Below are positions 1-15,052 of a stretch of 64,000 nt of DNA, piece by piece. Numbering within the stretch: the first letter of the stretch is position 1; each line of letters begins with the position of its first letter. The notes beneath the pieces were generated by a model. That model searched no databases and was not told where the DNA came from. It worked only from the letters and a program-made list of their open reading frames with translations. The translations under genes were made by a program, and so were the position numbers. The stretch spans positions 3,319,001 to 3,383,000 of the forward strand of contig NC_092574.1 in assembly GCF_037975245.1 (NCBI RefSeq), in the 5' to 3' direction. This DNA comes from Apostichopus japonicus (lineage: Eukaryota > Echinodermata > Holothuroidea > Aspidochirotida > Stichopodidae).

Positions 1-3000
1 CATTATATTGATCGGTACCGAACATTCTATTTATAGGTACCGCACATTCTATTGATGAGTACCGCACATTCTATTGATTGGTACCGCACATTCTATTGAT
101 CGGTACCGCACATTCTATTGATCGGTACCGAACATTCTATTTATCGGTACCGCACATTCGATATATCGATACCGCACATTCGTTCAATCGGTACCGCACA
201 TTCGTTTTATCGGTACCGCACATTCTATTTATCGGTACCGCACATTCTATTGATCGGTACCGCACATTCTATTCATCAATACCTCACATTCGATTTATCG
301 GTACCGCACATTCGTTTGGTCGGTACAGCACATTCTATTGATCGGTACCGCACATTCTATTCATCGGTACCGAATATTCTATTCATCGGTACCGTACATT
401 CGATTTATCGGTACCGCACATTCGATTTATCGATACCGCACATTCGTTCAATCGGTACCGCACATTCGTTTTATCGGTACCGCACATTCTATTTATCGCT
501 ACCGCACATTATTTTGATTGGTACCGCACATTCAATTGATCGGTACCGAACATTCTTTTTATCAGTACCGCACATTATATTGATCAGTACCGCACATTCT
601 ATTGGTTGGTACCGAATATTCTATTGATCGGTACCGCACATTTGATTTATCGATATCGCTCATTATATTGATCGGTACCGCACATTCTATTGATCGGTAC
701 CGAACATTCTATTTATCGGTACCGCACATTCTATTGATCAGTACCGAACATTCGATTTATCGTACCGCACATTATATTGATGAGTACCGCACATTCTATT
801 GATTGGTACCGAAAATTCTATTGATCGGTACCGCACATTCGATGTATCGGTACCGCACATTATATTGATCGGTACCGAACATTCTATTTATCGGTACCGC
901 ACATTCTATTCATCAATACCTCACATTCGATGTATCGGTACCGCACATTCGTTTGTTCGGAACAGCACATTCTATTGATCGGTACCGCACATTCTATTCA
1001 TCGGTACCGAATATTCTATTCATCGGTACCGTACATTCGATTTATCGGTACCGCACATTCGATTTATCGGTACAGCACATTATTTTGATTGGTACCGCAC
1101 ATTCAATTGATCGGTACCGAACATTCTTTTTATCGGTACCGCACATTCTATTGATCAGTACCGCACATTCTATTGATTGGTACCGAATATTCTATTGATC
1201 GGTACCGCACATTTGATTTATCAATACCGCACATTATATTGATCGGTACCGCACATTCTATTCATCGGTACCGAACATTCGATTGATCGGTACCGAACAT
1301 TCTATTTATCGATACCGCACATTCGATTGATCGGTACCTCACATTCGACTGATAGGTACCGCACATTCGATTTATAGGTACCGCACATTATATTGATCGG
1401 TACAAGACATTCTATTGATCGGTACCGCTCATTCTAATGATCGGTACCGAACATTCTATTGATCGGTACCGCACATTCGATTTATCGGTACCGAACATTC
1501 TATTTATCGGTACCGCACATTCGATTTATCGATACCGCACATTCGTATTATCGGTACCGAACATTCGATTGTACGGTACCGCACATTCTATTCATCGGTA
1601 CCGCACATTCTATTCATCGGTACCGAACATTCTATTTATCGGTACCGCACATTCGATTTATCGATACCGCACATTCGTATTATCGGTACCGCACATTCGA
1701 TTGATCGGTGCCGTACATTCTTTAATCGGTACCGCACATTCGATTTATCGATACCGCACATTCGTTCAATCGGTACCGCACATTCGTTTTATCGGTACCG
1801 CACATTCTATTTATCGGTACCGCACATTCTATTGATAGGTGCCGCACATTCTATTGATCGGTACCGAACATTCTATTTATCGGTACCGCACATTCTATTG
1901 ATCAGTACCGCACATTCGATTTATCGTACCGCACATTCTATTCATCGGTACGTCACATTCGATTTATCGGTACCGCACAATCGTTTGTTCGGTACAGCAC
2001 ATTCTATTGATCGGTACCGCACATTCTTTTAATCGGTACCGAACATTCGATTTATCGGTACCGCACATTCTATTGATTGTCACCGAACATTCTATTGATC
2101 GGTACCGCACATTCGATTAATCGGTACCGCACATTCCATTGATCGGTACTGAACATCCTAATGATTGGTACCGCACATTCGATTTATCGGTACCACACAT
2201 TATATTGATCAGTACCGAACATTCTATTGATCGGTACCGCACATTCGATTGATCAGTACCGCACATTAAATTGATTGGTACCGCACATTATGATGATCGG
2301 TACCGCACATTCTATTTATAGGTACCGCACATTCTATTGATCGGTACAGCACATTATATTGATCGGTACCGAACATTCTATTTATAGGTACCGCACATTC
2401 TATTGATGAGTACCGCACATTCTATTGATTGGTACCGCACATTCTATTGATCGGTACCGCACATTCTATTGATCGGTACCGAACATTCTATTTATCGGTA
2501 CCGCACATTCGATATATCGATACCGCACATTCGTTCAATCGGTACCGCACATTCGTTTTATCGGTACCGCACATTCTATTTATCGGTACCGCACATTCTA
2601 TTGATCGGTACCGCACATTCTATTCATCAATACCTCACATTCGATTTATCGGTACCGCACATTCGTTTGGTCGGTACAGCACATTCTATTGATCGGTACC
2701 GCACATTCTATTCATCGGTACCGAATATTCTATTCATCGGTACCGTACATTCGATTTATCGGTACCGCACATTCGATTTATCGATACCGCACATTCGTTC
2801 AATCGGTACCGCACATTCGTTTTATCGGTACCGCACATTCTATTTATCGGTACCGCACATTATTTTGATTGGTACCGCACATTCAATTGATCGGTACCGA
2901 ACATTCTTTTTATCAGTACCGCACATTATATTGATCAGTACCGCACATTCTATTGGTTGGTACCGAATATTCTATTGATCGGTACCGCACATTTGATTTA

Positions 3001-4255
3001 TCGATATCGCTCATTATATTGATCGGTACCGCACATTCAATTGATCGGTACCGAACATTCTTTATATCGGTACCGCACATTCTATTGATCAGTACCGCAC
3101 ATTCTATTGATTGGTACCGAATATTCTATTGATCGGTACCGCACATTTGATTTATCAATACCGCACATTATATTGATCGGTACCGCACATTCTATTCATC
3201 GGTACCGAACATTCGATTGATCGGTACCGAACATTCTATTTATCGATACCGCACATTCGATTGATCGGTACCTCACATTCGACTGATAGGTACCGCACAT
3301 TATATTGATCGGTACCGAACATTCTATTTATCGGTACCGCACATTCTATTCATCAATACCTCACATTCGATGTATCGGTACCGCACATTCGTTTGTTCGG
3401 AACAGCACATTCTATTGATCGGTACCGCACATTCTATTCATCGGTACCGAATATTCTATTCATCGGTACCGTACATTCGATTTATCGGTACCGCACATTC
3501 GATTTATCGGTACCGCACATTATTTTGATTGGTACCGCACATTCAATTGATCGGTACCGAACATTCTTTTTATCGGTACCGCACATTCTATTGATCAGTA
3601 CCGCACATTCTATTGATTGGTACCGAATATTCTATTGATCGGTACCGCACATTTGATTTATCAATACCGCACATTATATTGATCGGTACCGCACATTCTA
3701 TTCATCGGTACCGAACATTCGATTGATCGGTACCGAACATTCTATTTATCGATACCGCACATTCGATTGATCGGTACCTCACATTCGACTGATAGGTACC
3801 GCACATTCGATTTATAGGTACCGCACATTATATTGATCGGTACAAGACATTCTATTGATCGGTACCGCTCATTCTAATGATCGGTACCGAACATTCTATT
3901 GATCGGTACCGCACATTCGATTTATCGGTACCGAACATTCTATTTATCGGTACCGCACATTCGATTTATCGATACCGCACATTCGTATTATCGGTACCGA
4001 ACATTCGATTGTACGGTACCGCACATTCTATTCATCGGTACCGCACATTCTATTCATCGGTACCGAACATTCTATTTATCGGTACCGCACATTCGATTTA
4101 TCGATACCGCACATTCGTATTATCGGTACCGCACATTCGATTTATCGGTGCCGTACATTCTTTAATCGGTACCGCACATTCGATTTATCGATACCGCACA
4201 TTCGTTCAATCGGTACCGCACATTCGTTTTATCGGTACCGCACATTCTATTTATC
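1..4255. repeat. 2.35/2.44-kb higher-order repeat pair
   Basis: Positions 1-681 match 2,352-3,032 at offset 2,351. Positions about 858-1,815 match 3,298-4,255 at offset 2,440. The 89-bp change between offsets means the two copies differ by an internal insertion or deletion of about four monomers. Distinguishing variants include CGCTACC (about 498) against CGGTACC (about 2,849), and CATTCTATTG (about 681) against CATTCAATTG (about 3,032). The same pair recurs in copy 2 of the super-unit from 25,102. Confidence 0.85.
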
Positions 4256-4722
4256 GGCAACGCACATTCGATTTATAGGTACCGCACATTCGAATGATCG
4301 ATAAGGCACATTCGATTGATCGGTACCGCACATTCGATTTATCGGTACCGCACATTCGATTGATCCTCACCGCACATTCGATTGATCGGTACCGCACATT
4401 CGATTGATCGGCACCGCACATTCGATTGATCGTTACCGCACATTCGATTAATCGGTACCGCACATTCGATTGATCGGTACCGCACATTCGATTGATCGGT
4501 ACCGCACATTCGATTGATCGTCATCGCACATTCGATTGATCGTCACCGCACAATCGATTTATCGTTACCGCACATTCGATTAATCGGTACCGCACATTCG
4601 ATTGATCGTTACCGCACATTCGATTGATCGGTACCGCACATTCGATTGATCGTCATCGCACATTCGATTGATCGTCATCGCACATTCGATTGATCGGTAC
4701 CGCACATTCGATTGCTGCACAT
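4256..4722. repeat. Homogeneous near-consensus sub-array (first of six copies)
   Basis: About 21 successive monomers use almost only the CGATTGAT variable part with the standard core. Minor linker variants are GTCATCGC, GTCACCGC, GTTACCGC and GGCACCGC. The block ends at the shortened monomer CGATTGCTGCACATTCG. This contrasts with the mixed variants on either side. Copies carried by the higher-order repeats lie at about 9,049-9,515, 19,773-20,239, 29,357-29,823, 34,150-34,616 and 44,874-45,340. The monomer type resembles that at the array edge (55-57 kb) and may be closest to the ancestral unit; that is inference. Confidence 0.85.
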
Positions 4723-5329
4723 TCGATTTATCGGTACCGCACATTCTATTGATCGGTACCGCACATTCTTTTAATCGGTACCGAACGTTCTATTAATCGG
4801 TACCGCACATTCTATTGATTGTCACCGAACATTCTATTGATCGGTACCGCACATTCCATTAATCGGTACCGCACATTCTATTGATCGGTACCGAACATTA
4901 TAATGATTGGTACCGCACATTCGATTTATCGGTACCGCACATTATATTGATCGGTACCGAACAATCTAATGATCGGTACCGCACATTCGATTTATCGGTA
5001 CCGCACATTATATTGATCGGTACCGATTATTCTAATGATCGGTACCGCACATTCGATTGATCGGTACCGCACATTCAATTGATTGGTTCCGCACATTATG
5101 ATGATCGGTACCGCACATTCTATTTATAGGTATCGCACATTCTATTGATCGGTACAGCACATTATATTGATCGGTACCGAACATTCTATTTATAGGTACC
5201 GTACATTCTATTGATGAGTACCGCACATTCTATTGATTGGTACCGAAAATTCTTTTGATCGGTACTGCACATTCGATTTATCGGTACCGCACATTATATT
5301 GATCGGTCCCACACATTTCTTTTATCGGT

Positions 5330-6210
5330 ATCGCAAAATCGTTTTATCGGTACCGCACATTAGATTGATCGGTATCGCACAATCGATTGTTCGGTACCGC
5401 ACAATCGATTGATCAGTAGCGCACATTCGATTGATCGGTACAGCACAATCGATATTTCGGTACCGCACAATCGATTGATCGATACTGAATATTCGATTGT
5501 TCGGTACCGCACATTCAATTGATCGGTACAGCACATTCGATTGATCGGTACCGCACAATCGATTGTTCAGTACCGCAGATTCTATTGATTGGTACCGAAC
5601 ATTCTATTGATCGGTACTGCACATTCGATTTATCGGTACCGCACATTCTATTGATCGGTACCGCACATTCTTTTAATCGGTACCGAACATTCTATTTATC
5701 GGTACCGCACATTCTATTGATTGTCACCGAACATTCTATTGATCGGTACCGCACATTCGATTAATCGGTACCGCACATTATATTGATCGGTACCGAACAT
5801 TCTATTTATAGGTACCGCACATTCTATTGATGAGTACCGCACATTCTATTGATTGGTACCGAAAATTCTATTGATCGGTACCGCACATTCGATTTATCGG
5901 TACCGCACATTATATTGATCGGTCCCACACATTGCTTTTATCGGTATCGCAAATTCGTATTATCGGTACCGCACATTAGATTGATCGGTACCGCACAATC
6001 GATTGTTCGGTACCGCACAATCGATTGATCAGTAGCGCAGATTCGATTGATCGGTACAGCACAATCGATTGTTCGGTACCGCACAATCGATTGATCGATA
6101 CTGAATATTCGATTGTTCGATTGTTCGGTACCGCACATTCCATTGATCGGTACCGCACATTCGATTGATCGGTACCGCACAATCGATTGTTCAGTACCGC
6201 AGATTCTATT
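5330..6210. repeat. CACAATCGATTGTTC-type monomer subfamily, two local blocks
   Basis: Here many monomers read CGCACAATCGATTGTTCGG in place of CGCACATTCGATTGATCGG, giving clustered ATCGAT sites. Two blocks, about 5,333-5,575 and 5,940-6,205, are related at about 612-616 bp spacing. Between them lie common CTATTGAT/CGATTTAT monomers. The second block has an extra CGATTGTTCGATTGTTCGG stutter near 6,112. Copies occur at the 4,793-, 10,724- and 25,101-bp offsets, but the last super-unit copy is cut off inside the first block at about 46,174. Confidence 0.8.
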
Positions 6211-9200
6211 GATTGGTACCGAACATTCTATTGATCGGTACAGCAAATTCGATTTATCGGTACCGCACATTCTATTGATCGGTACCGCACATTAAATTGA
6301 TTGGTACCGCACATTATGATGATCGGTACCGCACATTCTATTTATAGGTACCGCACATTCTATTGATCGGTACAGCACATTATATTGATCGGTACCGAAC
6401 ATTCTATTTATAGGTACCGCACATTCTATTGATGAGTACTGCACATTCTATTGATTGGTACCGAAAATTCTATTGATCAGTACCGCACATTCGATTTATC
6501 AATACCGCACATTCGTATTATCGGTACCGCACATTCTATTGATCGGTACCGAACATTCTATTTATCGGTACCGCACATTCGATTTATCGATACCGCACAT
6601 TCGTATTATCGGTACCGCACATTCTATTGATCGGTGCCGTACATTCTTTAATCGGTACCGCACATTCGATTTATCGATACCGCACATTCGTTCAATCGGT
6701 ACCGCACATTATTTTGATTGGTACCGCACATTCAATTGATCGGTACCGAACATTCTTTTTATCAGTACCGCACATTATATTGATCAGTACCGCACATTCT
6801 ATTGGTTGGTACCGAATATTCTATTGATCGGTACCGCACATTTGATTTATCGATATCGCTCATTATATTGATCGGTACCGCACATTCAATTGATCGGTAC
6901 CGAACATTCTTTTTATCGGTACCGCACATTCTATTGATCAGTACCGCACATTCTATTGATTGGTACCGAATATTCTATTGATCGGTACCGCACATTTGAT
7001 TTATCAATATCGCACATTATATTGATCGGTACCGCACATTCTATTCATCGGTACCGAACATTCGATTGATCGGTACCGAACATTCTATTTATCGATACCG
7101 CACATTCGATTGATCGGTACCTCACATTCGACTGATAGGTACCGCACATTCGATTTATAGGTACCGCACATTATATTGATCGGTACAAGACATTCTATTG
7201 ATCGGTACCGCTCATTCTAATGATCGGTACCGAACATTCTATTGATCGGTACCGCACATTCGATTAATCGGTACCGCACATTCTATTGATCGGTACCGAA
7301 CATTCTAATGATTGGTACCGCACATTCGATTTATCGGTACCGCACATTATATTGATCAGTACCGAACATTCTATTGATCGGTACCGCACATTCGATTGAT
7401 CAGTACCGCACATTAAATTGATTGGTACCGCACATTATGATGATCGGTACCGCACATTCTATTTATAGGTACCGCACATTCTATTGATCGGTACAGCACA
7501 TTATATTGATCGGTACCGAACATTCTATTTATAGGTACCGCACATTCTATTGATGAGTACCGCACATTCTATTGATTGGTACCGAAAATTCTATTGATCA
7601 GTACCGCACATTCGATTTATCGATACCGCACATTCGTATTATCGGTACCGAACATTCTATTTATCGGTACCGCACATTGTATTGATCGGTACCGAACATT
7701 CTATTTATCGGTACCGCACATTCGATTTATCGATACCGCATATTCGTATTATCGGTACCGCACATTCGATTGATCGGTGCCGTACATTCTTTAATCGGTA
7801 CCGCACATTCGATTTATCGATACCGCACATTCGTTCAATCGGTACCGCACTTTCGTTTTATCGGTACCGCACATTCTATTTATCGGTACCGCACATTCTA
7901 TTGATAGGTGCCGCACATTCAATTGATCGGTACCGAACATTCTATTTATCGGTACCGCACATTCTATTGATCAGTACCGAACATTCGATTTATCGTACCG
8001 CACATTATATTGATGAGTACCGCACATTCTATTGATTGGTACCGAAAATTCTATTGATCGGTACCGCACATTCGATGTATCGGTACCGCACATTATATTG
8101 ATCGGTACCGAACATTCTATTTATCGGTACCGCACATTCTATTCATCAATACCTCACATTCGATGTATCGGTACCGCACATTCGTTTGTTCGGAACAGCA
8201 CATTCTATTGATCGGTACCGCACATTCTATTCATCGGTACCGAATATTCTATTCATCGGTACCGTACATTCGATTTATCGGTACCGCACATTCGATTTAT
8301 CGGTACCGCACATTATTTTGATTGGTACCGCACATTCAATTGATCGGTACCGAACATTCTTTTTATCGGTACCGCACATTCTATTGATCAGTACCGCACA
8401 TTCTATTGATTGGTACCGAATATTCTATTGATCGGTACCGCACATTTGATTTATCAATACCGCACATTATATTGATCGGTACCGCACATTCTATTCATCG
8501 GTACCGAACATTCGATTGATCGGTACCGAACATTCTATTTATCGATACCGCACATTCGATTGATCGGTACCTCACATTCGACTGATAGGTACCGCACATT
8601 CGATTTATAGGTACCGCACATTATATTGATCGGTACAAGACATTCTATTGATCGGTACCGCTCATTCTAATGATCGGTACCGAACATTCTATTGATCGGT
8701 ACCGCACATTCGATTTATCGGTACCGAACATTCTATTTATCGGTACCGCACATTCGATTTATCGATACCGCACATTCGTATTATCGGTACCGAACATTCG
8801 ATTGTACGGTACCGCACATTCTATTCATCGGTACCGCACATTCTATTCATCGGTACCGAACATTCTATTTATCGGTACCGCACATTCGATTTATCGATAC
8901 CGCACATTCGTATTATCGGTACCGCACATTCGATTTATCGGTGCCGTACATTCTTTAATCGGTACCGCACATTCGATTTATCGATACCGCACATTCGTTC
9001 AATCGGTACCGCACATTCGTTTTATCGGTACCGCACATTCTATTTATCGGCAACGCACATTCGATTTATAGGTACCGCACATTCGAATGATCGATAAGGC
9101 ACATTCGATTGATCGGTACCGCACATTCGATTTATCGGTACCGCACATTCGATTGATCCTCACCGCACATTCGATTGATCGGTACCGCACATTCGATTGA

Positions 9201-12200
9201 TCGGCACCGCACATTCGATTGATCGTTACCGCACATTCGATTAATCGGTACCGCACATTCGATTGATCGGTACCGCACATTCGATTGATCGGTACCGCAC
9301 ATTCGATTGATCGTCATCGCACATTCGATTGATCGTCACCGCACAATCGATTTATCGTTACCGCACATTCGATTAATCGGTACCGCACATTCGATTGATC
9401 GTTACCGCACATTCGATTGATCGGTACCGCACATTCGATTGATCGTCATCGCACATTCGATTGATCGTCATCGCACATTCGATTGATCGGTACCGCACAT
9501 TCGATTGCTGCACATTCGATTTATCGGTACCGCACATTCTATTGATCGGTACCGCACATTCTTTTAATCGGTACCGAACGTTCTATTAATCGGTACCGCA
9601 CATTCTATTGATTGTCACCGAACATTCTATTGATCGGTACCGCACATTCCATTAATCGGTACCGCACATTCTATTGATCGGTACCGAACATTATAATGAT
9701 TGGTACCGCACATTCGATTTATCGGTACCGCACATTATATTGATCGGTACCGAACAATCTAATGATCGGTACCGCACATTCGATTTATCGGTACCGCACA
9801 TTATATTGATCGGTACCGATTATTCTAATGATCGGTACCGCACATTCGATTGATCGGTACCGCACATTCAATTGATTGGTTCCGCACATTATGATGATCG
9901 GTACCGCACATTCTATTTATAGGTATCGCACATTCTATTGATCGGTACAGCACATTATATTGATCGGTACCGAACATTCTATTTATAGGTACCGTACATT
10001 CTATTGATGAGTACCGCACATTCTATTGATTGGTACCGAAAATTCTTTTGATCGGTACTGCACATTCGATTTATCGGTACCGCACATTATATTGATCGGT
10101 CCCACACATTTCTTTTATCGGTATCGCAAAATCGTTTTATCGGTACCGCACATTAGATTGATCGGTATCGCACAATCGATTGTTCGGTACCGCACAATCG
10201 ATTGATCAGTAGCGCACATTCGATTGATCGGTACAGCACAATCGATATTTCGGTACCGCACAATCGATTGATCGATACTGAATATTCGATTGTTCGGTAC
10301 CGCACATTCAATTGATCGGTACAGCACATTCGATTGATCGGTACCGCACAATCGATTGTTCAGTACCGCAGATTCTATTGATTGGTACCGAACATTCTAT
10401 TGATCGGTACTGCACATTCGATTTATCGGTACCGCACATTCTATTGATCGGTACCGCACATTCTTTTAATCGGTACCGAACATTCTATTTATCGGTACCG
10501 CACATTCTATTGATTGTCACCGAACATTCTATTGATCGGTACCGCACATTCGATTAATCGGTACCGCACATTATATTGATCGGTACCGAACATTCTATTT
10601 ATAGGTACCGCACATTCTATTGATGAGTACCGCACATTCTATTGATTGGTACCGAAAATTCTATTGATCGGTACCGCACATTCGATTTATCGGTACCGCA
10701 CATTATATTGATCGGTCCCACACATTGCTTTTATCGGTATCGCAAATTCGTATTATCGGTACCGCACATTAGATTGATCGGTACCGCACAATCGATTGTT
10801 CGGTACCGCACAATCGATTGATCAGTAGCGCAGATTCTATTGATCGGTACAGCACAATCGATTGTTCGGTACCGCACAATCGATTGATCGATACTGAATA
10901 TTCGATTGTTCGATTGTTCGGTACCGCACATTCCATTGATCGGTACCGCACATTCGATTGATCGGTACCGCACAATCGATTGTTCAGTACCGCAGATTCT
11001 ATTGATTGGTACCGAACATTCTATTGATCGGTACAGCAAATTCGATTTATCGGTACCGCACATTCTATTGATCGGTACCGCACATTAAATTGATTGGTAC
11101 CGCACATTATGATGATCGGTACCGCACATTCTATTTATAGGTACCGCACATTCTATTGATCGGTACAGCACATTATATTGATCGGTACCGAACATTCTAT
11201 TTATAGGTACCGCACATTCTATTGATGAGTACTGCACATTCTATTGATTGGTACCGAAAATTCTATTGATCAGTACCGCACATTCGATTTATCAATACCG
11301 CACATTCGTATTATCGGTACCGCACATTCTATTGATCGGTACCGAACATTCTATTTATCGGTACCGCACATTCGATTTATCGATACCGCACATTCGTATT
11401 ATCGGTACCGCACATTCTATTGATCGGTGCCGTACATTCTTTAATCGGTACCGCACATTCGATTTATCGATACCGCACATTCGTTCAATCGGTACCGCAC
11501 ATTATTTTGATTGGTACCGCACATTCAATTGATCGGTACCGAACATTCTTTTTATCAGTACCGCACATTATATTGATCAGTACCGCACATTCTATTGGTT
11601 GGTACCGAATATTCTATTGATCGGTACCGCACATTTGATTTATCGATATCGCTCATTATATTGATCGGTACCGCACATTCAATTGATCGGTACCGAACAT
11701 TCTTTTTATCGGTACCGCACATTCTATTGATCAGTACCGCACATTCTATTGATTGGTACCGAATATTCTATTGATCGGTACCGCACATTTGATTTATCAA
11801 TATCGCACATTATATTGATCGGTACCGCACATTCTATTCATCGGTACCGAACATTCGATTGATCGGTACCGAACATTCTATTTATCGATACCGCACATTC
11901 GATTGATCGGTACCTCACATTCGACTGATAGGTACCGCACATTCGATTTATAGGTACCGCACATTATATTGATCGGTACAAGACATTCTATTGATCGGTA
12001 CCGCTCATTCTAATGATCGGTACCGAACATTCTATTGATCGGTACCGCACATTCGATTAATCGGTACCGCACATTCTATTGATCGGTACCGAACATTCTA
12101 ATGATTGGTACCGCACATTCGATTTATCGGTACCGCACATTATATTGATCAGTACCGAACATTCTATTGATCGGTACCGCACATTCGATTGATCAGTACC

Positions 12201-15052
12201 GCACATTAAATTGATTGGTACCGCACATTATGATGATCGGTACCGCACATTCTATTTATAGGTACCGCACATTCTATTGATCGGTACAGCACATTATATT
12301 GATCGGTACCGAACATTCTATTTATAGGTACCGCACATTCTATTGATGAGTACCGCACATTCTATTGATTGGTACCGAAAATTCTATTGATCAGTACCGC
12401 ACATTCGATTTATCGATACCGCACATTCGTAATATCGGTACCGAACATTCTATTTATCGGTACCGCACATTGTATTGATCGGTACCGAACATTCTATTTA
12501 TCGGTACCGCACATTCGATTTATCGATACCGCACATTCGTATTATCGGTACCGCACATTCGATTGATCGGTGCCGTACATTCTTTAATCGGTACCGCACA
12601 TTCGATTTATCGATACCGCACATTCGTTCAATCGGTACCGCACTTTCGTTTTATCGGTACCGCACATTCTATTTATCGGGACCGCACATTCTATTGATAG
12701 GTGCCGCACATTCAATTGATCGGTACCGAACATTCTATTTATCGGTACCGCACATTCTATTGATCAGTACCGAACATTCGATTTATCGTACCGCACATTA
12801 TATTGATGAGTACCGCACATTCTATTGATTGGTACCGAAAATTCTATTGATCGGTACCGCACATTCGATGTATCGGTACCGCACATTATATTGATCGGTA
12901 CCGAACATTCTATTTATCGGTACCGCACATTCTATTCATCAATACCTCACATTCGATGTATCGGTACCGCACATTCGTTTGTTCGGAACAGCACATTCTA
13001 TTGATCGGTACCGCACATTCTATTCATCGGTACCGAATATTCTATTCATCGGTACCGTACATTCGATTTATCGGTACCGCACATTCGATTTATCGGTACA
13101 GCACATTATTTTGATTGGTACCGCACATTCAATTGATCGGTACCGAACATTCTTTTTATCGGTACCGCACATTCTATTGATCAGTACCGCACATTCTATT
13201 GATTGGTACCGAATATTCTATTGATCGGTACCGCACATTTGATTTATCAATACCGCACACTATATTGATCGGTACCGCACATTCGATTCATCGGTACCGA
13301 ACATTCGATTGATCGGTACCGAACATTCTATTTATCGATACCGCACATTCGATTGATCGGTACCTCACATTCGACTGATAGGTACCGCACATTCGATTTA
13401 TAGGTACCGCACATTATATTGATCGGTACAAGACATTCTATTGATCGGTACCGCTCATTCTAATGATCGGTACCGAACATTCTATTGATCGGTACCGCAC
13501 ATTCGATTTATCGGTACCGAACATTCTATTTATCGGTACCGCACATTCGATTTATCGATACCGCACATTCGTATTATCGGTACCGAACATTCGATTGTAC
13601 GGTACCGCACATTCTATTCATCGGTACCGCACATTCTATTCATCGGTACCGAACATTCTATTTATCGGTACCGCACATTCGATTTATCGATACCGCACAT
13701 TCGTATTATCGGTACCGCACATTCGATTGATCGGTGCCGTACATTCTTTAATCGGTACCGCACATTCGATTTATCGATACCGCACATTCGTTCAATCGGT
13801 ACCGCACATTCGATTTATCGGTACCGCACATTCGTTCAATCGGTACCGCAAATTCTATTCATCAATTCCTCACATTCGATTTATCGGTACCGCACATTCC
13901 ATTGATCGGTACTGAACATCCTAATGATTGGTACCGCACATTCGATTTATCGGTACCACACATTATATTGATCAGTACCGAACATTCTATTGATCGGTAC
14001 CGCACATTCGATTGATCAGTACCGCACATTAAATTGATTGGTACCGCACATTATGATGATCGGTACCGCACATTCGATTGATAGGTACCGCACATTCTAT
14101 TGATCGGTACAGCACATTATATTGATCGGTACCGAACATTCTATTTATAGGTACCGCACATTCTATTGATGAGTACCGCACATTCTATTGATTGGTACCG
14201 CACATTCTATTGATCGGTACCGCACATTCTATTGATCGGTACCGAACATTCTATTTATCGGTACCGCACATTCGATATATCGATACCGCACATTCGTTCA
14301 ATCGGTACCGCACATTCGTTTTATCGGTACCGCACATTCTATTTATCGGTACCGCACATTCTATTGATCGGTACCGCACATTCTATTCATCAATACCTCA
14401 CATTCGATTTATCGGTACCGCACATTCGTTTGGTCGGTACAGCACATTCTATTGATCGGTACCGCACATTCTATTCATCGGTACCGAATATTCTATTCAT
14501 CGGTACCGTACATTCGATTTATCGGTACCGCACATTCGATTTATCGATACCGCACATTCGTTCAATCGGTACCGCACATTCGTTTTATCGGTACCGCACA
14601 TTCTATTTATCGGTACCGCACATTATTTTGATTGGTACCGCACATTCAATTGATCGGTACCGAACATTCTTTTTATCAGTACCGCACATTATATTGATCA
14701 GTACCGCACATTCTATTGGTTGGTACCGAATATTCTATTGATCGGTACCGCACATTTGATTTATCGATATCGCTCATTATATTGATCGGTACCGCACATT
14801 CAATTGATCGGTACCGAACATTCTTTATATCGGTACCGCACATTCTATTGATCAGTACCGCACATTCTATTGATTGGTACCGAATATTCTATTGATCGGT
14901 ACCGCACATTTGATTTATCAATACCGCACATTATATTGATCGGTACCGCACATTCTATTCATCGGTACCGAACATTCGATTGATCGGTACCGAACATTCT
15001 ATTTATCGATACCGCACATTCGATTGATCGGTACCTCACATTCGACTGATAG

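Larger units (their letters stand above)
3290..13810. repeat. 4,793-bp higher-order repeat, about 2.2 tandem copies
   Basis: Landmarks recur at offset 4,793: the GTTCGGAACAGC variant near 3,397, 8,190 and 12,983; the CGGCAACGC variant near 4,255 and 9,048; and the GGTCCCACAC variants near 5,306 and 10,099. Copies run about 3,290-8,082, 8,083-12,875 and 12,876-13,810 (partial). A few single-base differences separate them, such as CGTATTATC near 7,634 against CGTAATATC near 12,427, and GGTACC against GGGACC near 12,679. They are therefore older than the 25.1-kb copies. The block recurs at 28,391-38,911. Confidence 0.88.
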